Assembly: GCA_030068075.1 (NCBI GenBank)
Contig: CM057826.1
Span: forward strand, 36,816,211-36,880,210
Direction: 5' to 3'
Length of the DNA: 64,000 nucleotides
Source of the DNA: Paguma larvata
Lineage: Eukaryota > Chordata > Mammalia > Carnivora > Viverridae
The notes beneath the pieces were generated by a model. It saw nothing but the letters and a program-made list of their open reading frames with translations. It did no database searches and had not been told where the DNA came from. Shown here piece after piece: positions 23,332-35,046 of the stretch. Positions within the stretch are counted from its first letter, which is position 1. Each line of letters opens with the position of its first letter. Made by a program: the position numbers and the translations under genes.

Positions 23332-24606
23332 ATGAAACTAAATTGACATCTTCCAATAATCACTCTGAATGTAAATGGACTAAATGCTTCAACCAAAAGG
23401 ATAGGGAATCAGAATGGATTAAAAAAATAATAAAAGACCCATCTATATACTACCTGCAAGAGTCTCATTTCACACCTAAAGATACCTTCAGACTGAAAAT
23501 AAAGGGATAGAGAACAATCTATCATGAAATGGAAATGAAAAGAAAGCCAAAGTAGCCACACTTATATCAGACAAACTAGATTTTAAAACAAACTCTGAAA
23601 CAAGAGATGAAGATCATTATATTATAATAAAGGCATCTATCCACCAAGAAGATATAACAATTGTAAATATTTATGCTCCCAACTTGGAAAAAACACAAAT
23701 CGTAAATCGATTAACCACGAATATAGAGAAACTCATTGATAGTAATACTATAATAGTAGAGACTCACGCTTATACCCCACTTACAGCAATAGATCACTGA
23801 AGCAAAAAATCAAGAAGAAAACAATGGTTTTGAATGACACCCTGGATTGGATATATTAACAGATATATTCAGAACATGTCATCCTAAAGCAGCAGAATAT
23901 ACATGTTTCTTGAGTGCACATGGAACATGATCCAGAATAGATCACATATGGGTCACAAATTAGCCCTCAACAAGTATAAAAAGATTGATATCATGGCATG
24001 CATATTTTCAGATCACAACACTATGAAACATGAAATCAACCACAAGAAAAAATCTCGAAAGACCACAAATACTTGGAGATTAAAGAACATACTTTTAAAG
24101 AATGATGAGTTTCCAAGAAATTAAAGAGTAAATTAAAAAGCACATATAAGTGGTACCTGGGTGGTGCAGTCAGTTGAGTGTCTGACTCTCGGTTTTGCCT
24201 CAGGTCAGATTGTCACGGTTTCTGAATTTGAGCCCCCACATTGGGCTCTGTGCTGATGGCATGGAGCCTGCTTAGGATTCTGGTGCTCCTTCTCTCTGCC
24301 CCTCCCCTGCTTGTGCTCTCTCTTTCTCTCAAAAATAAATAAACTTTTAAAAAAAGATTTTAAAAAAGCACATGGAAGACAATGATAATGAAAACACAAC
24401 AGTCTAAAACCCCTGGGATGCAGCAAAGGCTGTCATAAGAGGGAAGTACATAGTAATCCAGGCCTTCCTAAAGAAGGAAGAAATAACTCAAATAGACAAC
24501 CTAAACTTACACCTAGAGAAGCTGGAATAAGAAGAGCAAATAAAGCCCAAATCCAAAAGAAGAAGAGAAAAAATAAAGATTAGAGCAGAAATTAATGATA
24601 TAGAAA
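23332..24606 (+). pseudogene. L1 ORF2 remnant, endonuclease part only
   Basis: Begins at a degraded start (ATG 23332). Endonuclease motifs are readable in several frames: ITLNVNGLNA (about 23359), LQESHF (about 23453), the NIYAPN block (about 23667) and FSDHNTM (about 24017), followed by the TNTWRLKNILL segment and, after a SINE, an AKAVIRGKY block and KSKRRREKIKIRAEIND. These are the N-terminal endonuclease and linker of L1 ORF2. Multiple stops and frame changes kill it. The reverse transcriptase domain is absent because the copy ends at the GA-rich tract. Confidence 0.85.
24148..24362 (+). mobile_element. CAN-SINE inside L1 ORF2, with target-site duplication
   Basis: Diverged head GTGGTACCTGGGTGGTGCAG, GGGCTCTGTGCTGATGGCAT and tail AAAAATAAATAAACTTTT. 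Flanked by AAAAAGCACAT at 24135-24145 and 24363-24373. The ORF2 text resumes directly afterwards. Confidence 0.92.
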
Positions 24607-24607
24607 T

Positions 24608-24713
24608 GAAGAAGAAGGAGAAGGAGAAGGAGAAGAAGGAGAAGGAGAAGAAGGGGAAGGAGGAGAAGGAGGAAGAGGAGGAGGAGGAGGAGGAGGAGGA
24701 GGAAGAAAAGGAG
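24608..24713. repeat. (GAAGGA)n/(GGA)n purine tract
   Basis: Pure purine stretch of about 105 bp changing from GAAGGA-type to GGA units. It sits exactly where L1 ORF2 homology stops. The poly-P and poly-L minus-strand frames here are artefacts of this tract. Confidence 0.95.
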
Positions 24714-24719
24714 TGACTG

Positions 24720-24784
24720 TTGAGTTGTAACTGGGGAAGAAGGAGAAGAACTGCCTATTGAGTTGTAACTGGGGAAGAAGGAGA
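24720..24784. repeat. 38-bp tandem duplication
   Basis: A perfect 27-bp unit beginning TTGAGTTGTAACTGGGGAAG occurs at 24720-24746 and 24758-24784, offset 38 bp. Confidence 0.9.
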
Positions 24785-25213
24785 TACAAGAACGAGAATG
24801 ATCATAACTAAGATAGTGCTGTTGGTTCCAGCATTGGTGCTTTAAGAACATTCAGCACTGGATCTTCCAAGCATAGGGTGTTTATTCCATTCTTCTGGAA
24901 CCTACTCATTTATGAAGATTTCTCAACTGCAGATTTTTTCTCTAGCAGGCCACTTAGTTTCTCTTCTCTGCCTCCCTTTTTCAAAGTCTACTCCACAAAG
25001 AAGCTCCCCGTTTGAGTACCATAACCCCACTAGTGTTCTCTTTTTTTCAGCACCCAATTCTGGTCCACAGAAAACTTTGCTTTCTGTGCTACAACAAACT
25101 CTAGAAATGTAAGATATTCCTAACACAGCTTTCTCTCATCAATCTTCACAGTCAGGCCAGCCTGTGTCACAACTTCCAGCTGGATAGGATATTCACATTC
25201 ATTGTCTGTCTTT
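24785..25213. other. Unassigned segment between L1 remnant and SINE
   Basis: Composition is less AT-rich than the surroundings and contains a 66-codon plus-strand frame (24912-25112) with S, P and L-rich text. I recognise neither a repeat nor a protein. A retrocopy fragment or an unknown repeat are both possible. Confidence 0.35.
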
Positions 25214-25226
25214 TAGATTGTGTTGA

Positions 25227-25398
25227 GGGGCACTTGGGTGGCTCAGTTGGTTAAGCGGTCAACTTTGGCTCAGGTCATGATCTCACGGTCTGTGAGTTCG
25301 AGCCCCACATCGGGCTCTGTGCTGACAGGCTCTACCCTTCCCCTGCTCATACTCTGTCTCTATGTCTCTCAAAAATAAATAAACGTTAAAAAAAATAG
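25227..25398 (+). mobile_element. CAN-SINE, short form, with 13-bp target-site duplication
   Basis: Head GGGGCACTTGGGTGGCTCAG, B-box-like GAGTTCGAGCCCCACATC, then a deletion removing most of the middle block (GCTGACAGGCTCTACCC) before the CT part and tail. Flanked by TAGATTGTGTTGA at 25214-25226 and 25399-25411. Confidence 0.95.
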
Positions 25399-25411
25399 TA
25401 GATTGTGTTGA

Positions 25412-27237
25412 ACTTTACTAAAAATAAAGGTAAGTAATGACCTGGACCATAAGCTGACTATAGTCACAGTTACTGTACCAGGTCAAGAATAATGATTTCA
25501 GTTGGCTACTTATGTCAAAGTACTACAGATGGATTTGGAAATTTTTCTTCCTAAAATACAATCTGTCATTTTCAAAGTAAATAGTGCCAGAGAGTAATAT
25601 TTTTAAATAAATTACTACAGTTCTTTGTTATTAAGATATTATTGTACAAGAAATACAATGACTTCTCATTGCTTGCCTGATTCCCTGTTGCAGCAAGGAT
25701 GGAAAGAGATGGGCTTTGTTTCAAACTAGTACGTGCTCACTGTCAAACAAAACAAAACAAAATAAAACAAATCCCTAATTTCCACTAGCAATTTTGCTTG
25801 GTTTAACTAGTACATTAAAGCTGGAACAATAATGACTTTGAAATCCAATATTATACCACCACTAAAATTAAGGCAACCTTTTCTAATTGTAAGATAGATT
25901 CTATGTTGTCAACTCTTGTTTAATAAGATGAAGGTATTGAGGCAGATTTTTCCTTTATCTCAAATGCTAATCTTAGTTCAGCTAAACCAGAAAAACTAAA
26001 ATGAATTTGACCCCTATAATAAAATCCGTTGCCTTCATAGAACTTTCACAAGGGTTTTTAATATTAGTCTTTCGAAAATAAAAGTAGTTTGCTCTGTCTG
26101 GTACACACACTATAAACACAATGCCATTTTTGACAAGGGAACTAAAATTTAGAAATCCATCATTGTATTGCAGGGTGCCATTTATAGAAAAAAAGTATGT
26201 ATATGAATAAAGCAAAAAGTTCTAAGTCTTCTACACAAATCAAAACAGATAGATGTAATCTCATTACACAAATACCACCCTAGAAAAAAACAGTGTTTCA
26301 TGATGGCTCAAATTATCATAAAATGTTCTTAAATATTATGTTCTGCCTTCTTCATTATAAAAAAGGTATTGTTTCACTCAGACAGGAGGATGAAAGTAAA
26401 TGTATCCTAGATGCATTTCTTTTAAAGTTAACCTTTTACATAAATCTGTGTGTCTTAGTCTGACTGTATGAGATATTGATTAGCAGATACTAGACCTTAG
26501 CATATTAGCAGATATTGAAACCTTAGTTGTCTTCTTTTTCCCCATCAGCATTCACACTTCACACAGAAATATTTTTGTTACGTGAGATTTGTAGTCCATG
26601 TTAAGTGATTAAACAAAGAAGATCTTCCCAATTTCCCTTGAAAGACTGCATTCTAACTGAACAATCTGCTTGCCAATAATAACATGCATCCTCAATTACC
26701 CTGAGGCTGAATTATAGCTCAAACCGTATCTTACAAAGGAGCTATCATTCTTCAACAAATACTTACTGATCTGATTGGGTACTCTCAAAATTAATCTAAC
26801 TCTGGAGATCATGTCACTTTACCTCTAAAATCTGACTGAATTAGGAACATGCCTTTCACTTTTTTTCTCCAATGTTTATAAAATCACGATCACAAGACCT
26901 CTTATTATAACAGGAAATTATAAAGACAGGAACTCTGATAGGTAATAAATGTTCTGTCTGTGCAATTTATGAAATCGAAATGACAGGTAGCATGACCTCC
27001 TGTGAGACGATAAACTTATCAGAAGATCAGGACCTAGGCATACTTAGGCAGGTTCATAATATCTCATCGGTTCAGTAAGAAAAACTCAATATTGGTTTTT
27101 TTTTTTTTTTCAAATTTAGGTTACTTTTTTGGTGATTCCTTAGGGTCCTTGCTGTTCCTGGAACACAACACAACTGTACTTAATAAAGGGTTCTAAGGAA
27201 TTACAAATAAATAAAATAGAGTAACTACCCCCAAGAT
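25412..27237. other. Unassigned AT-rich DNA
   Basis: No gene recognised. Contains an AAAAC-type tract at about 25744-25771 and a poly-T run near 27098-27111. The 77-codon minus frame at 25982-26215 is unsupported. Confidence 0.5.
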
Positions 27238-27249
27238 GCTCACAGTCTT

Positions 27250-27365
27250 GGGGCACCTGGGTGGTTAAGCATCTGACTCTTGATATCGGCTCAGGTCATA
27301 AGCTTCAGATGAGCTCGAGCCCCACATCAGGTGAACACCACCCCCATATCAGGTAAGAACCACTC

Positions 27366-27408
<43 letters not shown>

Positions 27409-27480
27409 TCTCTCTCTCTCTGCCCCTCATTCATTTGCACCCTCTCTCTCTCTCTCAAAATTAATTAATTTATTTAATAG
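27250..27480 (+). mobile_element. CAN-SINE with (CT)n expansion and target-site duplication
   Basis: Head GGGCACCTGGGTGGTTAAGC lacks the usual GCTCAGTCAG part. An internal duplication around CCACATCAGGTGAACACC and a (CT)n expansion at 27368-27420 are visible. Flanked by GCTCACAGTCTT at 27238-27249 and 27481-27492. Confidence 0.93.
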
Positions 27481-27492
27481 GCTCACAGTCTT

Positions 27493-30400
27493 AGTTGAAG
27501 ATACAGATTCATACAAAAGCAACTCCACTGGAAAATGATAAATTCTATCAAAGAACTAGACACATATGCGCTATGACACATGCAAAAGCTAGCCCTTAAA
27601 AAGCAACTGTTTTGCTATCAAGATGAAACTACATGACTGATTTTATTAAAATTACAGATTATAGAATAAGAAGATAATATATGAAATATTTATTCTGAGT
27701 AAGTGTCAAATAACTAAACAACCTGGAACTCAAGAAGAAAGCTTTTACATTATGAAAACAACCCATATTGGAAACCTGTTTTCAAATGTTCATTTTGTGG
27801 CCTTTTGTTTGTTTGTTTTAATTTTAATTCTAATTACTTAATCATTTTGTGGCTTTTTAATGTAAATTCAAAACCATAATGGAAAGTTTGTATTAGAAAA
27901 CCAACAATCTGAATTTGCATTAATGCACAAATAAATCAAAAAAGAAAAAGAAAAATGGAAGAATCAACAACATTTGGCTGAAGCTCCAGGTTTCAGAGAA
28001 CTTGGAAGAGTCAGAGAGCCCCATAGCCCTCTGACAGTTGCCGCTCCAAGAAAGTCAGCATCAAACAGAATGTATAAAATACTCAGTAATAGAAAAATAC
28101 TGTAAAAGACTTGGCACTATTGGGATAGTGAGTCTCCCTACATTTTTTGGAGTTTAAAACCGAAGACCTATCTGCTGGCATGAATTAAATAGAAGAAGGG
28201 AAAAAAAAGCACTTAACCTACCAAAATCACGACTAAGTATCATCATAAGACAGAAAAAAACACCTAAATCTGTATTCATGATAAAAATGAGTCAGCATAA
28301 TAGTCTGGAGAGTAGGATATAGTCTATATATTTTATTCACACTATATGCATGTTTAACTCTCTAACATGAACTAGTATATGTGAAAACTCTACAAATATA
28401 TGGTACTATGCATCATAAGCTTATAGTCATCAACTTTAGGCAAACTGATTTTGCCTGACTTGGTCTTCTTAAATAATTGTCTTTCTATTCAAGAACCAAG
28501 AAAGATATAGAACAGTGGACTTGAATCTTAAGAGAAAAAAATGGTTATTTTTGAGCAATAGACAAGTATCAATTTGGTGAATCTTCTTCATGGATGGGAA
28601 CAACTAACTTAGATCAAACATGGAGCCCATTGGTCCCATAAGAAAGTTTTTTCTTATTTGGCAAGTGACAGGTTTGTTCAACCTGAGTCAGTGAGGCAGA
28701 GCTGAAAGGCATGGATCCTAGTCACTGGAGTAGGACACCTCCCCTTCAATCACAATTCAAAACTTTGACTGAAAGTCAGTGAGGCCTTTGCCATATCTGT
28801 ACCCCTATTATCCACAATAATAATCCAGAATTAAGAAAGGAGTCCTACATGCATAATGTTTTCTGTGGCACTAGAATTTCCACATGAGGTGATTTCCTTT
28901 AGCAAATGATCACCATCTGTCACCAGTTTCATACAGAGCTCCCCTTTATGCTTATTAGGCTTTTCTTTATTAAAAAATTTAAACATATTACTCCCTGATA
29001 AATAATTCCTCCCTAAATTTGCATATGTTAGTGCAAATTTAGCAAGCATATCACTCACACTGTCATACTGAATTTAAACTGCCACTTTATAAAAGAAGGA
29101 ATGAAATTACACCTAAGTAAAGTCTGCTGTTATCCCCAAATTGAGATCATCCCTTGGAAAAAATAATATCATTCTTAAAAGCTACATAACTCTAAGCACA
29201 ACACAGAAGACTGATTTTGTACTTAAAGCTGAGAGGAAAAAAAAATAAAATAAAAAAAAACAAAGTTGGTGGCATAAAACTCATTACTGTGATGAGATAT
29301 AGCTTTTGCTTAAAGACAATGAATCACACAACTTTCCTGTTTGAAACTCTTACCAATACATATCTTGCGGAAATATAAACTTTGTTGTAAATAAGCCTTA
29401 AGGAGGTTGAGTTGATACTGAGTGGTAGTTTTCTATATGTCTTTTAGTCTTTCCAAATAATACTGTTTTTCCCCCAGCCCTTCCCCACCCTTGTTTCTGA
29501 TTTGCTCTTCATTCTCTTAGATGCTGAAAAAAATTTTACTATTTATGGATGCTATCAGGCCTTGAAGAAGAACTGAATAAACACTGTTTTTGCCCACTAT
29601 GAAACTCGGGATCCGAAAACCTAAGAATACTGTGTTAATTGTACATACTCATATTACACACAGATACTCAGCATAATGCAGCATCATACTGAATTTGGGT
29701 GAAAAGGAAGAAATGTAACCAAATGCCAAATTAAGATTTTTTTTACCTAGGTAGCTCAGGATTAGAGCCTTTAGATGTGTCCTCCTGAAAGATGGGGAGA
29801 GGATACAGGCATTTGGTTTCATTGAAGGGATGTAGTGACAAATCAGTCAAATTGAGAATAAAATTATACAAAAACTCATGATTTTGAAAATAAAAAAATT
29901 AAAAAAGTTAAAAAATGACTTTGAAAATAAAAAAAAATAACAAATCACACAGCTGTGTAAAACAAACAAACAAACAAACAAAAAACCCCTAACAGGACAC
30001 ACTGAATTAGGAAATTCTCTATTGATGAGCGATTATAATTATTCAGCTCATTGTATTGTACACAAATGAAACTGACCCTAGAGATAATCAGAACACTTTA
30101 ATAAAGATTCAGTTCCTATGATGGAGCACTTATCAATATTAGTTCATAAAAATAAAAGGAATTGTCCTTATTCTGAGATAATCCAGCTGGTCTTTTGCTT
30201 TATTTGGGGCTGCAAATATTCATTTAATAATAGAAACTGGTATGCAGGCTCGAGTTCCAGTAAGCTAAGGATTCAATTTTGTTCAGACCTCAGTAGATAA
30301 AATTCTGATCAGGATATATTGTAAAGAGCAAAACAAATACATTCCCATTCCTTAAAAATGAAGAAAAAAATCCAAAAATAAAAACTATCTGCTTGTGAGT

Positions 30401-31584
30401 TTTAAATAACACAATGACATTATTTTTCATCCTTTCCAACCTTATGGTTCATTTAAATCCAATTATCCATCCACTTCACTCTAGATGGAGAACCTGGGCA
30501 TTTAGGAGAAACACTTGTTTTAGGACAAGCTATTTTTTTTTCTATGTCAGAAACGAATTGAAAGCTTTTCATGCTCGATGAACATTCTGGGCTCCTTGAA
30601 GGAAAGAAGTGTCTGTGCAGAACAGAACACGAGGCTGAAGTATGCTTCTCTTATATCCACCTGTTCCAGTTTGGGATGCACTGGCCCACAAATCACCTCT
30701 TCATCTTTGTCAACCCCAAAGCCTCTATTCTTCTCCAGTGACCTGAGGTTGATGCAACAAAAGGAGGCAATTCCACAGCAATGTCAGAGGCCCTTTGCTA
30801 CCGAAAATAACACCCTGCTAAAATTTGATAGCTAGAAAACTAAAAGGTAAAGTTTGTATTGGTTTTTATGTAGGGCATCTTAAAAATAAGACAACTGAAG
30901 CATTGTTAATTCAAATTCCGATCTGCTAATCTAAGGAATGGGGCTATAATAAGTACAAAGTGCTATGGATAAGACAGAAGAGAAATATAATTATGGAGCT
31001 TAAGGCTCCAGCAAGCAGCCACAGAATCTGAACTTAGAGATAGCACTGCTTCATTAGCTGCCATTAACCCCTTCAGTACTACTGCTTCTTGGACAGAAGC
31101 CAGTTCATATATGCTCTCAGGGACCAATCCTTCCTTTGCTATGGCATACCTATTTCTTACTGTCTTTACAAAAAGTACCATGTTGCCTTCTATTGAATTT
31201 ACACATATGCTGCTATGGACAAAATTATGTATAGTGGTATTAATAAATAAAGCTTAAGTTCCAAGCATTTAAATATATAATTTTTGTTAATTATTCTGTT
31301 GATACAATCTCAAAAAGTAGGGGAAGCGTTTCCTGATTAGAAACAGCTAAATACTACTCATAGACTCATATTTTTCCAGACCTAAGTGTTTTCTGATTTA
31401 TATTATACCTTCAATGTCCTTTTCATACAGTTCTGTTTTAAACTATTATACTAATACAACTTGTTGCCTCCCATTTTTACAGATGCTGTGGATATATAGG
31501 AAAGTTCAGATAATTTCTAATTATTTTGTATCTGTTAAGCACACAAAAGATTTGATAATCCTTAGGAAGCATGAAAAAAGGCAT
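27493..31584. other. Unassigned DNA, about 4 kb
   Basis: No gene or repeat recognised apart from a (CAAA)n run at 29960-29985. Several open frames of 60-92 codons occur (28831-29058 minus, 30578-30835 plus, 30963-31181 minus, 31414-31692 plus). None shows a motif I recognise, and none has neighbouring frames that would suggest a spliced gene. Confidence 0.45.
29960..29985. repeat. (CAAA)n tract
   Basis: Short tetranucleotide run of six CAAA-type units. Confidence 0.9.
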
Positions 31585-31770
31585 AGAAAAATTACAAATA
31601 CAACACAGACATTTACTATTAACTATGTTCCAGGAACTGTGCTAAATCCTCTCCATGCATCACTGCATTTAGTCTACCCAAAGACCCCATGAAAGAGGTA
31701 GAACTATTACTGCAATTTTATAAGTGAAAAACAGGCACAGGGAGGTTCAATAGAGTAACAAATTTCTCAT
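31585..31770 (-). mobile_element. MIR ancient SINE, inverted
   Basis: In reverse-complement MIR order: TTACTATTAACTATGTTCCA, GGAACTGTGCTAAATCCTCT, TGCATTTAGTCTACCCAAAG, CCATGAAAGAGGTAGAACTA, TTACTGCAATTTTATAAGTG and GGCACAGGGAGGTTCAATAG. Confidence 0.85.
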
Positions 31771-32234
31771 ACCTCGTATTTGAAACTCCTCTCGTCTGAG
31801 AACTTTGAACAGTTTACAATCCCAAACATGAAACTCTATACCTCTTTTCCATTTCCTCCCTCGCTATTTTGCCAAGATAGGCCTCCAAAAATTTTTCTTT
31901 TTTCATCAGCTTCTGTCAAACATTGGAAAAGATCATATAACACAGTAACAAATATCATCAAAGGACAACGACGGGTCCTGGCACCTGGCAATGTTTCCTT
32001 GTTATGGGAACAGCAAAGTCCCTGTCAGCAAAATTATTGCAGATGGTTGCCAAAGCAGCCCATCCAGACACTTTAAAAATAAAGTACAGAAACAGATAAA
32101 AATTTGTATTTGTTTGAAAGCAAGAGGGCAAGGGACATAAAGAGCAACCCAGCAGTAAACTTTAATAATTTACACCTGCAAAGAGCACAGCCCACAGATC
32201 CTCCAATTCCCTCACTGATGTAGATGGTCTTTAT
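31771..32234. other. Unassigned DNA
   Basis: No gene or repeat recognised. The 98-codon plus frame at 31780-32076 has no known similarity. Confidence 0.45.
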
Positions 32235-32345
32235 CAACCAGAATGTGAACTCCTTGAAGGCAAGGAGTTCTTTGTATATGGATGGACTCTGTATCCCCAC
32301 TGTGGCCCAGGATTTACTGAATTGCTTGAAATCAATTAATTAAAT
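32235..32345 (+). mobile_element. L2 3' end fragment
   Basis: CCAGAATGTGAACTCCTTGA, AGGCAAGGAGTTCTTTGTAT and TCTGTATCCCCACTGTGGCC match the L2 3' pattern 'tgtgagctccttgagggcaggg ... tatccccagc'. Confidence 0.75.
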
Positions 32346-33100
32346 TTATCAAGGCAGATGGGTCCGATTATTTTTAAATTCCAAATAGTGTTGTCAAGTT
32401 TCGAGTATGCATAAGATAGCATTATCCCCTTTTTATCTAATAAGATATTTCACCTGGGAGAAAGCTCAGACTTCATTCAGTTCAACCTTCTTATTCTACT
32501 TTTCCTAAATGTTAAATCTTAAAATGCTCCTCTTTCAGCTAGAAGACTACCTTCTTTTGCCACTTTTTAGGATATCTGAAGCTTACATGGATTAATAGGA
32601 AGCCCCTCAACTAGGTATTCCTTTACAGGAGAAGGTGGGATCAGTACATTTAAATTAAGGAAATGGAAGTAGAGTGATCATCTGGCACAGTTTGTTCAGG
32701 ACTTTCCTGGTTTTAGAACTGAAAGTCATGTCCTAAGAAACCCCTCAGTCCTGAGCAAATTAAGCTGGTTGGTCACCTGAAAAATCAAGAACAGTTTCTA
32801 TAAAATAAAATTTTAATTGGAGGAACCAATCAGTTATGAGTCCGCAATTGTTACTTAAGTTTTTGTCTTTGTGTTTCTTTTTTGTGTGAGAACTGCACAT
32901 ATTTCATAATTTCAAGATCTCTACAACCTATAGGCAAAATAAACTCATGCCAAAATCTTGATGAATAAGTATTGGTGAATTCAAGTTTAAAAGTAAGCTG
33001 GCTCCATACAAGTAGTGTATTCTGGATCATAGAAGAAACATACCTGATTAAATAAGAAAACATGATTGAATCTAAGCAAGGAAAAGCTCAAAGTGTCTAA
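32346..33100. other. Unassigned DNA
   Basis: No gene or repeat recognised. Confidence 0.45.
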
Positions 33101-33240
33101 TGCAGTGGTTTTCAGATTGGGGATCTGTGAAAAACTACTCATGCTTGGACCCCATCCCCAGGGATTCCGATTCCATTGTTCTAGGATACAGCCCATGCAT
33201 GGGTATTTTTGCACAGTTCTCCTGATAAATTTAATGTCTA
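33101..33240 (+). mobile_element. MER5-like hAT element fragment
   Basis: TAATGCAGTGGTTTTCAGAT is the terminal MER5 pattern ('cagtggttctcaaact'). It is followed by TGGACCCCATCCCCAGGGAT and TCCGATTCCATTGTTCTAGG, the MER5 centre. Confidence 0.68.
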
Positions 33241-34268
33241 TTGCGTTATCGTCCCTTGAATTACTATATTCTTCTGGGAATAAATTTAACAAAGAAGAGT
33301 AGAACCAGAGTTGAAATGGACCCTTTGATTAATAATTAATAATTTATCATTTCATGTTATTATAAAAATGGAGAAATGCCTGCATATATTTAGGTCTTCT
33401 TTCAGTCTGGTTAGGAGTTGGGAATTTTTAACTCTCTGTTGATAGAAAATTTACATGTTAGCATTTTTCTCAGGTAGCAATACTAACTAATGGAGACAAT
33501 GCTTCCATTCCATGCATTTTACAAATTATATACTATAAGTTATCTATGTATACTTACACATGTGTTCATGAAACAGTGCATCAGAATTGATTTTTTAATC
33601 ATATAAGGAAAGAGAACAAATTATCATCAGTAAAAGTCTTTCCCTATAATGAAACCCAAGGACATTTATAAAGAGAAATGGACAGTTGGAATCAGTAATA
33701 GGATATGAGGACAATGACCTCTTAAATGCTATTTTAAAAATTCTTTAGGTCAATAATAGTCAAATGTTCTAATATACTGATTTCTCAGTGACCCATGTCA
33801 GTTGACTAGATAATGTGAGTCTTATACTAGTGGGGAAAAAAAGCCATATTTTAGAGACAAAATTGCATAAATAGGTACTTCTGAATTTTAAAAATAAGAT
33901 TTAGAGACACTTGTTTACATTCTGAATGATTTCTACTGTAAGTCTACAACACATCAGATCCAGAAACCCAAGTATGAGAATATATGTGGTTAATAAGAGG
34001 TTACCTGGATTGATTTGTTCAACTCATAAATAGCATAGAAACTTAGGACTTTAGAGATTTAGTTGAAGAGGAGTGGTAAACTGTAAATATGTTCAATGTA
34101 AATGGTGAAAGTAAAGTGATAATTCAATCTGAAACAAGAAGGTGAAAGCAAACTGGGATTCTATTATAATGAATAGATCAGGGATAGGAATTTTCAGTCT
34201 TATTCCACGTTCCTTCAGAAAATTCACTTTGCTGCTTGTGACCTAGTTTAAGTTTGAAGTATTAAATT

Positions 34269-34269
<1 letters not shown>
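33241..34269. other. Unassigned AT-rich DNA
   Basis: No gene or repeat recognised. Confidence 0.45.
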
Positions 34270-34312
<43 letters not shown>

Positions 34313-34319
34313 ACACACA
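34270..34319. repeat. (AC)n microsatellite
   Basis: About 25 AC units with one AT interruption. Length is likely to vary between individuals. Confidence 0.96.
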
Positions 34320-34781
34320 AAACTTGCTATTAGTATTACGTACAATGGTTTAGGTCAATCAGCTAATAAAAACAAAACCACTCATTTGATTATCATATTG
34401 ACCAACCAACTTAAAATCAAAACTCAGAAGAAGTCACAGGGTAAATTTACAATCTGAGGAGCCATTTCTCCAATTTGTACTATTTATCATTGACAACACC
34501 TGACAAAACACACAGTCTTCTATGGCACCTCCACAGCAATATCTTCATACAAAAATTATACAATAATATGGGGACTAAAATACAACATCTTTCCAGAAAG
34601 AAATCCCAATACTTATGTCTTTTTGTTTTATAAAAAAAGAATATTCCAATAGAAAACATTTCAAAATGATAACCATTTGTTTCCATCTTTGCAGGTGAAA
34701 TAAATATTTGGTTTAATGTTATCAAAATGCCCAAATACGTTGCAAATATTTCCAACTGATAGTTGGAAACTGTCATCAGAT
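34320..34781. other. Unassigned DNA
   Basis: A 98-codon minus-strand frame (34480-34776) has no recognised similarity. No repeat recognised. Confidence 0.4.
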
Positions 34782-34798
34782 AGAAATTGTCCAGCTGT

Positions 34799-35029
34799 GG
34801 GGCACCTGGGTGGTTCAGTCAGTTGAGCATCTGACTCTTCATTTCCGCTCAGGCTCAGGTCATGATCTCACGGTTGGTAAGTTTGAACCCTGCATTGGGC
34901 TCTGTACTGGGCATACTGAGCCTGCTTGGGGTTCTCTCTCTCTCCCTTTCTCCCTGTTCCTCCCTTACTCCCTCCCCCCCACCTCTCGCTTGCTTTCTCT
35001 CTCAAAAATGAAATAATAAACTCAAAAAA
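34799..35029 (+). mobile_element. CAN-SINE with perfect 17-bp target-site duplication
   Basis: Head GGGCACCTGGGTGGTTCAGT, a CTCAGG duplication before the TCATGATCTCACGG block, then the CT-rich part and tail. Flanked by AGAAATTGTCCAGCTGT at 34782-34798 and 35030-35046. Confidence 0.95.
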
Positions 35030-35046
35030 AGAAATTGTCCAGCTGT

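Noticed and set aside
24513..24851. 112-codon minus frame with long leucine runs and an overlapping poly-proline frame
   Set aside because: Both are products of the (GAAGGA)n/(GGA)n tract read on the opposite strand.
28831..29058. 75-codon minus-strand frame (starts MSDMLAKFAL)
   Set aside because: It looks more protein-like than most, but I recognise no family, there is no neighbouring similarity and no retrocopy signature such as an A tail. A protein search would settle it.
30963..31181. 72-codon minus-strand frame (starts MVLFVKTVRN)
   Set aside because: Composition is plausible for a protein fragment, but there is no recognised family and no flanking homologous frame. A translated search for a retrocopy would be decisive.
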